22,196 nucleotides of DNA, taken from contig JBHOQX010000093.1 in assembly GCA_042408595.1 (NCBI GenBank), forward strand, positions 1 through 22,196, given 5' to 3'. Each line of letters begins with the position of its first letter. Position 1 is the first letter of the stretch. Of this stretch, positions 1-7,059 are shown one piece after another. The notes beneath the pieces are model-generated. The model was not told the origin of the DNA and did no database searches. It was given only the letters and a program-made list of their open reading frames with translations. Both the position numbers and the translations under genes were made by a program. This stretch comes from JBHOQX01 sp042408595. GTDB taxonomy: Bacteria > Chloroflexota > Chloroflexia > Chloroflexales > Roseiflexaceae.

Positions 1-801
1 CACAACGAGATACTGGTCGGCCACGCTGTTCGGCTGCAGCACCAGCGGGTGAACGACCAGCCGGCCGAGGTGCGGGTGGCGCAGCTCCTTGCGCTCGAGC
101 AACGCGGGGTACGCCGCGTAGTGCGGCCACCAGGCGCGGAACTCGGGGCTCGCCGCGTGCAGGTCGTTCACCAATGCGGCGAACCACGCCTGCCCCAGGT
201 AACGGGCGCTACTGGCGCGGAAAAAGGCCAGCGTGCGCTGCGCCTCGCCTTCCCAGTCCACGAACAGGTCGCGCGCCGCCGGGTCGGTGAAGACCCACCA
301 AACCAGGTTACGCTCGCGCCCCGCGCGCCGGTCCCAATCGGCGAGCACGTGCCGTGCCGCTGCGTTCTGCGCCACAACCGTGCAGCACGGGGTGATCAGG
401 TAGGCCGGGGCTGGTTCGAGCGCGGCCAGCACAAACGCCAGCGCCGGGTGCGCGGGCGTTGCCACCGGGGGGTCGCTGCGCTCGGGCGCGCGGGCCAGGG
501 TGAACAGGTGGCGCCGCTCGTCTGGGCTGAGCTGAAACACCTGCGCCAGCCGCTCCAGCACCTGCGCCGATACGCTGATGTCACGCCCTTGCTCCAGCCA
601 GGTGTACCAGCTTGGGCTGACCCCCACAAGCTGGGCGACTTCCTCGCGGCGCAGTCCGGGGGTGCGCCGCCGCCCACCACCGGGCAACCCGACCTGTGCC
701 GGGGCTAGCCGCGCACGGTGACTGCGCAGAAAAGCCGCCAGCGCGGCGCGCCGTTCGTCCACTGTCGCAGCCTGCCCGTGTGTCCTGGGAGTAGCAGTCA
801 T
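1..801 (-). CDS. MmyB-like helix-turn-helix transcriptional regulator (C-terminus cut by window edge)
   Basis: Reading leftward from the ATG at 801, an open frame of 267 codons runs to the window edge without a stop. The N-terminal third contains an XRE-type HTH (about residues 45-80: REEVAQLVGVSPSWYTWLEQ, then GRDISVSAQVLERLAQVFQL). The rest matches the MmyB-type ligand-binding domain seen in Streptomyces/Chloroflexota regulators: an NAAA segment, a W-W-F-T-D-P block, and a final H-P-H-L-G-R-L-V block near the left edge. Family members are about 270-290 aa, so only a few residues are missing. A GAGGGG stretch about 10 nt upstream may be the ribosome site. It is divergent from the lipoprotein/oxidoreductase cluster, and such regulators often control adjacent oxidoreductase genes, so it is a plausible local regulator. 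Ligand unknown. Confidence 0.85.
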   Translation of the reverse strand, partial: MTATPRTHGQAATVDERRAALAAFLRSHRARLAPAQVGLPGGGRRRTPGLRREEVAQLVGVSPSWYTWLEQGRDISVSAQVLERLAQVFQLSPDERRHLFTLARAPERSDPPVATPAHPALAFVLAALEPAPAYLITPCCTVVAQNAAARHVLADWDRRAGRERNLVWWVFTDPAARDLFVDWEGEAQRTLAFFRASSARYLGQAWFAALVNDLHAASPEFRAWWPHYAAYPALLERKELRHPHLGRLVVHPLVLQPNSVADQYLVV

Positions 802-827
802 AGGATAAACACCCCTCTTATCATAGG
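798..827. promoter_or_regulatory. Repeated TCATAGG motif in divergent promoter region
   Basis: TCATAGG occurs at 798-804 and again at 821-827, 23 bp apart (about two helical turns), with GATAA and TTATC arms between them. The first copy overlaps the regulator start codon. On the minus strand TATGAT (825-820) is a good -10 for the regulator, with no clear -35. The layout would suit an autoregulatory operator for the MmyB-like protein. This is inference from spacing only. Confidence 0.35.
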
Positions 828-901
828 CTCAATGTGCTGTATCGTACCACCAAGAAGGATGTTTGTCAGGCGTTTTCGACGCAACGCACAAGGAACACGC
901 A

Positions 902-1882
902 ATGATCCAATGGAATGTCCCCCGCATCGGTGCGCTGTTGGTGCTGACGATGCTGGGGTGGGGCGCAGCCCTGGCTGGATGTAGCGCGATGCCGGGCGCA
1001 TCATCACCGGCGCCGACGGAAGCGAGCCGTGTGACCACTCCCCCGGCGCCCTCCGCCGCCGCGCTACGGGTGAGCGGCATGCGCGAGCCCGAGTCGGTGC
1101 TGTACGACAGCGCTCGCGACCGCTACCTGGTCTCGAACATCAACGGCAACCCCTTTGCTGCCGACGACAACGGCTTTATCGCCTGGCTCAACCCGGCGGG
1201 TGAAGTAGTGCGGGCACGCTGGATCGACGGCGCCGACCCGGCGGTTGTGCTCGACGCGCCCAAGGGCCTGGCGATCATCTCCGATACGCTGTACGTCGCC
1301 GACATCACCGTGGTGCGCCGCTTCGACCTGGCGACGGGCGCTGCCCGCGGCGCGATCACCGTGCCTGGCGCGACCTTTTTGAACGACCTGGTGGCAGCGC
1401 CGGACGGCACGCTGTATGTCTCTGACACCGGCCTGCGCGCGACCGCGGATGGCTTCGCCGAGTCGGGCACCGACGCGATCCATCGCATCGCGCCCGATGG
1501 AACGGTGACACCGCTCGCGACCGGTGCCGCGCTTGGCCATCCCAACGGGCTGGCGCTGCTACCCGACGGCGGCCTGCTCGTCAACACCCTTAACTCCAGC
1601 CGCCAGATCTACCGCGTTGGCGCCGACGGTCAGCCGCGCGACGTACGCGGTGTGCCGGGCGGGCAGCTCGACGGACTGATTGTTCTCCCCGATGGCAGCG
1701 TGCTGCTGTCGAGCTGGGAAACCAACACGGTCTACCGCCTGCGGCCCACCGGCCAGACCGAGACAGTCTTCAGCGACCCAGGCTCGCCTGCGGCCGATTT
1801 CGGCTTCGACACCGGCCGCGACCGGCTGCTGATCCCGCTGTTCGCCGCCAATACCGTGTTGATAGTGTCCCTCGCCCAGTGA
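902..1882 (+). CDS. SMP-30/gluconolactonase-like beta-propeller lipoprotein
   Basis: Protein of 326 aa from ATG 902. A TTG at 863 is in frame, but 902 places a classical lipoprotein signal at the N-terminus: Arg, a hydrophobic run, and lipobox L-A-G-C with Cys27 as the lipidated residue. AAGGA lies just upstream. After a Pro/Ala/Thr-rich linker, residues of about 55-326 form repeated blades with D-G-T-L-Y-V-S-D and P-N-G-L-A-L-L-P-D-G signatures typical of SMP-30/NHL-like six-bladed propellers. It is likely surface-anchored. The family includes lactonases and esterases, but this sequence alone does not prove catalysis. It heads a co-directional cluster with a lactonase-like hydrolase 13 bp downstream, so a role in sensing or hydrolysing a small lactone or sugar acid is plausible. 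Confidence 0.8.
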   Translation: MIQWNVPRIGALLVLTMLGWGAALAGCSAMPGASSPAPTEASRVTTPPAPSAAALRVSGMREPESVLYDSARDRYLVSNINGNPFAADDNGFIAWLNPAGEVVRARWIDGADPAVVLDAPKGLAIISDTLYVADITVVRRFDLATGAARGAITVPGATFLNDLVAAPDGTLYVSDTGLRATADGFAESGTDAIHRIAPDGTVTPLATGAALGHPNGLALLPDGGLLVNTLNSSRQIYRVGADGQPRDVRGVPGGQLDGLIVLPDGSVLLSSWETNTVYRLRPTGQTETVFSDPGSPAADFGFDTGRDRLLIPLFAANTVLIVSLAQ

Positions 1883-1895
1883 GGCCTACCAAGCG

Positions 1896-2633
1896 ATGGC
1901 GTACACACTCTATCCACTCCACCTCGGGGATGTCGAGGCCGACTCGAGCTTCGTCGCCTGGGGCAACACCCCCGGACAGCGCATCTGGTTGCCGACGACG
2001 GCTTGGTTGATCATTGGCGCTACGAAGCCCATCCTGGTGGATGCCGGCTTTCGTGACCCCGCCGAGTTTACCGCAGCATCCGGCGTTCCGGCACGACGCA
2101 CACCCGTGCAAACACTCGAAGCTCAACTCGCACGCCACAACTTGGTTCCATCCGATATCGGCCATCTCATCTTTACTCATCTGCATCACGATCATTCGGG
2201 CCTGGCAGCAGCGTTGCCCCAGGCACGCATACTGGTGCAACGTGCCGAGCTGCAATACGCCGCAGCGCCGCTCTTTCCGGTTCCGTTCTTCGATCGCGTG
2301 GACATATCCACCTTGATTGGACCGCTGTGGGAGCGCATTGAGCTGCTTGATGACGAGGCCGAGCTGTTCCCTGGCATCCGCACCGTCCTCACCGGCGGCC
2401 ATACGCCGGCCCACCAGATGCTGTATATCGATCTCCCCGGGGGGACGGCGATCATCACCGGCGATGCCGCCTATATCGCCGCCGTCAACGTGACGCAGCA
2501 GGTGCCAATGGGTTACTTCGTCGACCTGCCGGATGTGATGGCAGCACTCCGGCGCATTGCACGCGATGGGACGTACGTGTTGCCGATGCACGATAGCGCT
2601 GTCATCGAGCGCTATGCCGAGGGAGTACGATAA
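1896..2633 (+). CDS. N-acyl-homoserine-lactonase-like MBL-fold metallo-hydrolase
   Basis: Protein of 245 aa with a complete di-metal MBL site: H95-L-H97-H-D99-H100, H169 (in TGGHTPAH), D190 (in TGDAAY) and H232. The arrangement and length resemble the AiiA/AttM group of quorum-quenching lactonases and related small-molecule lactone hydrolases. It is cytoplasmic, with no signal peptide. Its stop codon overlaps the ATG of the next gene by one base (TAATG), so the two are translationally coupled. Being flanked by an SMP-30-like lipoprotein and three NAD(P)H oxidoreductases suggests it opens a lactone that is then processed, but the substrate cannot be read from the sequence. Family assignment is firm; AHL specificity is not. 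Confidence 0.85.
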   Translation: MAYTLYPLHLGDVEADSSFVAWGNTPGQRIWLPTTAWLIIGATKPILVDAGFRDPAEFTAASGVPARRTPVQTLEAQLARHNLVPSDIGHLIFTHLHHDHSGLAAALPQARILVQRAELQYAAAPLFPVPFFDRVDISTLIGPLWERIELLDDEAELFPGIRTVLTGGHTPAHQMLYIDLPGGTAIITGDAAYIAAVNVTQQVPMGYFVDLPDVMAALRRIARDGTYVLPMHDSAVIERYAEGVR

Positions 2634-3565
2634 TGCAAGGCTTGCAGCAGATGTTCGCAATTCGTGTTCACGAGTTCGGCGGCTCAGGGGCAGCAGTGTA
2701 TGAAAAGGCGCCGGTTCCGCAGGCTGGCGCTGGCGAGGTGCTGATCCGCGTGCATGCGGCCTCGGTCAACCCGGTGGACTGGAAGACCCGGCAGGGGTAT
2801 TTGCGCGGGGCAGTGGCGCTGCCCATGACGCTTGGATGGGATGTGGCGGGCGTGGTGGAGCAGGTGGGCGCGGGGGTCGAGCATGTGGTGGTGGGCGACG
2901 AGGTCTACGCGATGATTCACGTGCGCGGCGGGGCCTTCGCCGAGTACGCGGTGGCGCGCGCGGCCGAGGTCGCCAGGAAGCCAGCCACCTTAAGCATGAT
3001 CGACGCGGCCGGCGTGCCGCTAGCCGCACTGACGGCCTGGCAGGCGTTGCAGGCGGCCAACCTGACAGCGGGGCAGACAGTGCTAATCCATGGGGCGGCG
3101 GGCGGCGTCGGGCTGTTCGCGGTGCAGTTCGCCAAACTGGCCGGCGCGCAGGTGATCGGGACGGCGCGCAGCCACAACCACGCCTTTGTGCGGCAGTTCG
3201 GCGCCGATCATGTCATCGATTACCGTGCCACGCCGTTCGAGCAGGCCGTACAAAACGTCGATGTCGTCCTCGATGCGATCGGTGGTGAAACCCTCGCCCG
3301 CTCATGGTCAGTGCTCAAACCCGGCGGATTGCTGGCCTCGATTGTGGATCCGATCGACCCGGCGGCGATCCCGAACGGGTTACGCGGAGCGCGGATCGGG
3401 GTGCAGCCCGATGCCGGGCAACTGGCCCATATCGCCGGGCTGCTCGACGCCGGCCAGATCAGGCCGGCGACCACGCTGGTGCTGCCGCTCTCGGCCGGCC
3501 GGCTCGCGCTCGATCTGAGCGAAACCGGACGAGTGCGTGGCAAGCTCGTGCTTGAGATAGCATGA
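2633..3565 (+). CDS. NADP-dependent zinc-free MDR oxidoreductase (quinone-oxidoreductase-like)
   Basis: Protein of 310 aa in the medium-chain dehydrogenase/reductase superfamily. The N-terminal GroES-like domain has V-N-P-V-D-W-K and G-W-D-V-A-G-V-V. The Rossmann domain has the nucleotide site HGAAGGVGLFAVQFAKLAGA near residues 150-170. Zinc-ligand cysteines are absent, as in zeta-crystallin/QOR-type enoyl or quinone reductases. The start at 2633 overlaps the upstream stop. An alternative ATG at 2651 would begin M-F-A-I-R-V-H-E-F-G-G, the usual start of the family, so the first six residues are uncertain. The 3' end overlaps the following SDR by 4 bp (ATGA). Likely reduces an activated double bond or quinone using NADPH. 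Confidence 0.87.
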   Translation: MQGLQQMFAIRVHEFGGSGAAVYEKAPVPQAGAGEVLIRVHAASVNPVDWKTRQGYLRGAVALPMTLGWDVAGVVEQVGAGVEHVVVGDEVYAMIHVRGGAFAEYAVARAAEVARKPATLSMIDAAGVPLAALTAWQALQAANLTAGQTVLIHGAAGGVGLFAVQFAKLAGAQVIGTARSHNHAFVRQFGADHVIDYRATPFEQAVQNVDVVLDAIGGETLARSWSVLKPGGLLASIVDPIDPAAIPNGLRGARIGVQPDAGQLAHIAGLLDAGQIRPATTLVLPLSAGRLALDLSETGRVRGKLVLEIA

Positions 3566-4299
3566 TGGACACACTATTCGCTGGCAAGACGGCACTTATC
3601 ACTGGCGCCAGCGGCGGGATCGGGCGCGCGCTGGTGCGCGCCCTGGTGGCGCACGGTGTCGATGTGGTGGCCCTCTACGGCGGCAACCACGCCGCGATGG
3701 CGGCGCTGGTGGCCGAACTGCGCCCCAGCGGACGGCGCGTGCAGGTGGTAAGCGCTGATTTGGCCGGCCCAGATCTCAGCCGGGCGCTGGACGACGCGGA
3801 AGCGTTCGGCCCAATCGATATCTTGATCAACAACGCTGGGAATGCACCACGACAGGCGCTGCATACGATCACGGTGGAGGATTGGGACCGCGTGCTCGCG
3901 GTGCATCTCCGGGCGTCGTTTCTGCTCGCGCAGCGCTTCGCCCCTGGCATGCAGGCGCGCGGCTGGGGGCGCATAGTGTTCATCTCGTCGTTGGCCGCGC
4001 TGACGGGCGGGATCATCGGGCCCCACTACGCCGCCGCCAAGGCCGGGCAACTGGGACTGATGCACTGGCTCGCCAACGCGCTCGCCCCGGCCGGCGTAAC
4101 GGTCAATGCCGTGGCCCCGGCGTTGATCGCCCAAACAGGCATGATCTCCAACGACGATACGGAAACCTTCGCCCAGCGCATCCCGGTACGCCGCCTGGGC
4201 CAACCCGAGGAAGTGGCGCAGCTGGTGCTGAGCGTACTGGCGAACGGGTATCTCAGCGGCCAGACGATCGTGCTCGATGGCGGCGTGCGCCCGACGTAA
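3562..4299 (+). CDS. SDR-family oxidoreductase (FabG-like)
   Basis: Protein of 245 aa, typical for classical SDRs. TGASGGIG near residue 13 binds the cofactor, NNAG is present near residue 90, the catalytic Ser is in F-I-S-S, and the catalytic pair is in Y-A-A-A-K. The C-terminus ends with the Y-L-S-G-Q-T-I-V-L-D-G-G block. The ATG overlaps the previous stop by 4 bp, so it is translationally coupled in the oxidoreductase operon. It resembles 3-oxoacyl-ACP reductases, but the context (lactonase, QOR, AKR) suggests a carbonyl reductase for a small molecule rather than fatty acid synthesis. Substrate unknown. Confidence 0.87.
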   Translation: MMDTLFAGKTALITGASGGIGRALVRALVAHGVDVVALYGGNHAAMAALVAELRPSGRRVQVVSADLAGPDLSRALDDAEAFGPIDILINNAGNAPRQALHTITVEDWDRVLAVHLRASFLLAQRFAPGMQARGWGRIVFISSLAALTGGIIGPHYAAAKAGQLGLMHWLANALAPAGVTVNAVAPALIAQTGMISNDDTETFAQRIPVRRLGQPEEVAQLVLSVLANGYLSGQTIVLDGGVRPT

Positions 4300-4320
4300 C
4301 AGCAGCAAACAGGAGGAGTG

Positions 4321-5271
4321 ATGCACACACGTACGCTTGGTTCGAGCGGGCTGATGGTTGGGGCGATCGGGCTGGGGTGCATGGGCATGAGCTGGGCATA
4401 CGGCAGCGCCACGCAGGACGAAGCGACCGCCGTCATTCAGCGCGCGCTCGATCTCGGCGTCACCCTGCTCGACACCGCCGACGCCTATGGGCCATTCACC
4501 AACGAAATCCTGGTCGGCAACGCGATTCAGGGACGGCGCGCTGAAGTGGTGCTGGCGACCAAGTGTGGGCTGGTGGTCGAGGACGCCGCGACGTATCGCC
4601 TGCGGCGCAACGAACGGCCGGAGCATATCACAGCGGCGTGCGACGCCTCACTCCAACGGCTACGGGTGGACTATATCGACCTCTACCAGCTGCACCGGGT
4701 CGATCCGGAGGTGCCGGTCGAAGAGAGCGTGGGCGCGATGGCCGAGCTGGTTGCGGCAGGCAAAGTGCGCGCGATCGGGCTTTCCGAGGTGGATGTGCCA
4801 ACGCTGGAGCGAGCGATGGCCGTTCACCCGATCGCCACCGTGCAGTCAGAGTTGTCGCTCTGGACGCGCGAACCGCTCAGCGACGTGTTGCCCTGGTGCA
4901 AGGCCCACAACGTCGCATTTTTGCCGTTCGCTCCGCTGGGACGCGGCTTTCTCACCGGGCGCTATGCCACCGCGGATGCCTTCGCCGACGGCGATTTCCG
5001 CACCCGGCTGCCGCGATTTCAAACCGAGGCGATGGCCGCCAACCAGGCGATTGTCGCAACCGTGCAGGAGGTGGCGACCCGTGTGGGCGCGACGGCGGCG
5101 CAGGTGGCGCTGGCCTGGGTGCTGGCCCAGGGCGATCAGGTCGTCCCGATTCCCGGCACCAAGCGGGTCAGCTACCTGGAGGAGAACGCTGCTGCCGCCG
5201 ATGTGCCCCTGACGCCCGAGGTCCTGGCGCTGCTGGATGCGCTGCCGACTGCGATTGGGACACGGTACTGA
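4321..5271 (+). CDS. Aldo/keto reductase
   Basis: Protein of 316 aa with the complete AKR catalytic tetrad: D51, Y56, K81 and H125 (the last in Y-Q-L-H-R-V-D). The C-terminal NADPH-binding part has P-I-P-G-T-K-R. The ATG at 4321 is preferred over a GTG at 4318 because AGGAGG at 4311-4316 is then 4 nt away instead of 1. It is the last gene of the plus-strand cluster and is followed by a hairpin at 5400-5427. It is close to the general-stress/xenobiotic AKR group (IolS/YhdN-like). It reduces aldehydes or ketones with NADPH; substrate unknown. Confidence 0.9.
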   Translation: MHTRTLGSSGLMVGAIGLGCMGMSWAYGSATQDEATAVIQRALDLGVTLLDTADAYGPFTNEILVGNAIQGRRAEVVLATKCGLVVEDAATYRLRRNERPEHITAACDASLQRLRVDYIDLYQLHRVDPEVPVEESVGAMAELVAAGKVRAIGLSEVDVPTLERAMAVHPIATVQSELSLWTREPLSDVLPWCKAHNVAFLPFAPLGRGFLTGRYATADAFADGDFRTRLPRFQTEAMAANQAIVATVQEVATRVGATAAQVALAWVLAQGDQVVPIPGTKRVSYLEENAAAADVPLTPEVLALLDALPTAIGTRY

Positions 5272-5399
5272 GCATGCCTCATGGACGGAGCCGGCCTTGC
5301 CAGGTCCTCGGTTGCGTGGCCATAGAGTCGGATCGATGCGCGCTTTCGACAGCCTGCGCCTGCCTTGAAGGCGAGGTGCTGATTGGCAGAAAGGGTACC

Positions 5400-5427
5400 G
5401 TCACCTCAAAGGGGAGAGTGAGGTGAC
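5400..5427. terminator. Perfect inverted repeat between convergent genes, probable bidirectional terminator
   Basis: GTCACCTCA (5400-5408) and TGAGGTGAC (5419-5427) form a perfect 9-bp stem with a 10-nt loop, placed just past the 3' end of the anti-sigma gene (minus) and downstream of the aldo/keto reductase (plus). On the minus strand it is followed by a pyrimidine tract (CCCTTTCT); on the plus strand the T tract is poor. The rest of 5272-5399 shows no gene. Confidence 0.55.
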
Positions 5428-5429
5428 CT

Positions 5430-5663
5430 TCAATGCTCAGCAGAACACAGGCGTGACAAAAGGCGTGTTTCAACCTCTGGCGGCAATGCCGCTGGCGGTG
5501 CTTCCTGCAAATCCGATGCTAGCGACTGGAGCAGTGCGTCAGCACGACGGCAGGTGGAGCAGGTAGCCACATGCTCGCCGATCAGCTTGGCCAGCGCCGC
5601 TTCAGGCAAGGGCTGCGCTAGAACGATTCGTAGCTGTTCGCATATCGTATGGCTGATAGTCAT
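5430..5663 (-). CDS. Soluble zinc-finger (ZAS/zf-HC2) anti-sigma factor
   Basis: Protein of 77 aa with H31-x3-C35-x2-C38, the zinc motif of the ZAS/zf-HC2 anti-sigma superfamily. There is no transmembrane segment, so it is a small cytoplasmic sensor like RsrA rather than a membrane anti-sigma factor. Its ATG overlaps the stop of the upstream ECF sigma gene by 4 bp, the usual coupling of sigma and cognate anti-sigma. In known soluble ZAS proteins, thiol oxidation releases zinc and the sigma factor; whether this one responds to disulfide stress, persulfides or metals is not shown. Position opposite a sulfide-oxidation operon makes a sulfur or thiol signal attractive. Confidence 0.82.
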   Translation of the reverse strand: MTISHTICEQLRIVLAQPLPEAALAKLIGEHVATCSTCRRADALLQSLASDLQEAPPAALPPEVETRLLSRLCSAEH

Positions 5664-6268
5664 GCCCTGTGCTCCTGCAACCCCAGATAGAGCGTGAGCG
5701 CCTGACGCAACGCCAGACGCGCGCGATGGAGACGCACTTTGAGCGCCGCCTCGCTGATCCCGAGTGCGTCAGCCGCTTCGCGCGTGCTCAGCCCTTCCAG
5801 ATCGCGCAGCACAAAGGCGGCCCGCAACGCATCGGGAAGCGCCAGCAGCGCACGTTCAATCTGATCGCGCAATTCATCCGACAACACCGCCTGGCCCGGC
5901 TCGTGGCGATCGATCAGGGCCTGCGGTAGGTGCGCTGCCTCAGCATCCATTGCCATAGGCACCTGCGCCGGCTGCCGCCGGCGCAGACGCATCAGGGCCG
6001 TCGTGAGCACGATCCGGTGCAGCCAGGTGCCCAGGCCGCTGCGCCCTTCGAACTCCGCCACGCTGTCACAAGCACGGATAAAAGCCTCTTGCAGCACGTC
6101 CTCGGCCTCGTCGGGCTCGCCGGTGAGGCGCAGCGCCAGCCGGTACAGGGCCGGCGCATAGCGTTTCAGCAGGCAGGTGCAGGCCATGCGATCACGGCGA
6201 CGCAGCCCCGCCAGCAGTTCTGCCTCGTCGGCATAGATCGTCAGATCGATCTCCCACGGCTTTTGCAT
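5660..6268 (-). CDS. ECF-type RNA polymerase sigma factor
   Basis: Protein of 202 aa from ATG 6268, which has AGGAGG (6278-6273) 4 nt upstream. An ATG at 6340 extends the frame by 24 residues but lies upstream of a plausible -10 and lacks a good ribosome site; ATG 6271 is another option. The sigma-2 region contains D-V-L-Q-E-A-F-I-R-A, followed by T-W-L-H-R-I. The sigma-4 region at the C-terminus has LPDALRAAFVLRDLEGLSTR, then E-A-A-D-A-L-G-I-S and K-V-R-L-H-R-A-R. It has no extracytoplasmic extension. It is followed by a coupled ZAS anti-sigma gene and is divergent from the rhodanese/PDO/SQR operon, which is its best candidate target. Confidence 0.93.
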   Translation of the reverse strand: MQKPWEIDLTIYADEAELLAGLRRRDRMACTCLLKRYAPALYRLALRLTGEPDEAEDVLQEAFIRACDSVAEFEGRSGLGTWLHRIVLTTALMRLRRRQPAQVPMAMDAEAAHLPQALIDRHEPGQAVLSDELRDQIERALLALPDALRAAFVLRDLEGLSTREAADALGISEAALKVRLHRARLALRQALTLYLGLQEHRA

Positions 6269-6328
6269 CATGCCTCCTGTGTGCCCACGTGGCAGCGACG
6301 GTGTCGCCTGTCGAGAACAGCCTGTTTC

Positions 6329-6357
6329 ATGATACCGCATCTCCTGCCGGCTTGTAA
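6329..6357 (-). promoter_or_regulatory. Putative housekeeping promoter of the ECF sigma gene
   Basis: On the minus strand TTACAA (6357-6352) is separated by 17 nt from TATCAT (6334-6329, five of six matches to TATAAT). Transcription would begin near 6322, giving a 5' leader of about 50 nt to the ATG at 6268. The -35 is weak. Confidence 0.4.
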
Positions 6358-6379
6358 CCCCGCCGGGTCATGGCGCATC
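6353..6379 (+). promoter_or_regulatory. Putative ECF-type promoter for the sulfur operon
   Basis: TGTAAC (6353-6358), a 17-nt spacer, then CATC (6376-6379) resembles promoters of ECF sigma factors with an AAC-containing -35, for example the TGTAAC/CGAC pattern known for Bacillus SigX. It lies 61 nt upstream of the rhodanese ATG at 6440 and overlaps the -35 of the opposing sigma-gene promoter. That this ECF recognises it is inference. Confidence 0.4.
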
Positions 6380-6439
6380 TAACAGGGTGGACGCACACGA
6401 TCAACTCGCGTCTCGTTTGCTGAAGTTCAGGGGAGGAAT

Positions 6440-7039
6440 ATGACCAATCACAGGCACTTGCCCACGGTTGTCGCTGTTGAAACGGTAGCGGAGCTGCTGA
6501 CCATCGGCCAGCCGGTCACATTGATCGACGTCCGCACACCAGCCGAGTTCGAGTCGGTGCACATTCCGGGCAGCTATAACGTGCCGCTTGATCTGCTAGC
6601 AGAACACCGCGATGAACTGCGCCACCTGCACGATCGGCCGGTGCTGCTGATCTGTCGAAGCGGCCAGCGCGCGCGACAGGCCGAAGAGCTCCTGCGCGCC
6701 GCGAACCTGCCGCAGGTGCATATTCTGGAGGGCGGCCTCAGCGCCTGGGAGCAGGCCGGCAAGCCGGTGCGGCGCGGCCGACAGCGCTGGAGTCTGGAAC
6801 GGCAGGTGCGGGGCGTGGCCGGAACGCTGGTGCTGCTGGGCACGCTGGGCGGCCTGCTGGTGTGGCAGCCGCTTACGCTTGTGGCCCTGGCGATCGGCGC
6901 AGGGTTGACCTATTCAGCGGTGACGGATAGCTGCGGCCTGGCACTGCTCTTGAGCAAGCTGCCCTATAACCGGGGCGCCGCCTGCGATGTGCGCGATATT
7001 GTGCGGCGGCTGACGGACGCTTCAGCCACGATGAACTGA
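6440..7039 (+). CDS. Rhodanese domain fused to DUF2892-like membrane domain (YgaP-like)
   Basis: Protein of 199 aa. Residues of about 10-110 form a single rhodanese domain with D-V-R-T-P-A-E-F and the active-site loop C72-R-S-G-Q-R-A. Residues of about 120-185 contain two hydrophobic helices (G-T-L-V-L-L-G-T-L-G-G-L-L and L-T-L-V-A-L-A-I-G-A-G-L) followed by the C-G-L-A-L-L-L-S-K-L-P-Y-N-R block of the DUF2892 family, the arrangement of E. coli YgaP. It likely moves sulfane sulfur at the inner membrane. GGGGAGGAA upstream is a strong ribosome site. It is the first gene of a six-gene rightward operon for persulfide handling. Confidence 0.9.
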   Translation: MTNHRHLPTVVAVETVAELLTIGQPVTLIDVRTPAEFESVHIPGSYNVPLDLLAEHRDELRHLHDRPVLLICRSGQRARQAEELLRAANLPQVHILEGGLSAWEQAGKPVRRGRQRWSLERQVRGVAGTLVLLGTLGGLLVWQPLTLVALAIGAGLTYSAVTDSCGLALLLSKLPYNRGAACDVRDIVRRLTDASATMN

Positions 7040-7059
7040 TTCACACAGCGAGGTGTGCG

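Noticed and set aside
3574..4626. 350-codon minus-strand frame
   Set aside because: It is antisense to an intact SDR and AKR, with no domain of its own.
6269..6340. 24-residue N-terminal extension of the ECF sigma factor from ATG 6340
   Set aside because: The extension has no sigma-factor similarity and would start upstream of the likely -10, whereas ATG 6268 has AGGAGG at suitable spacing.
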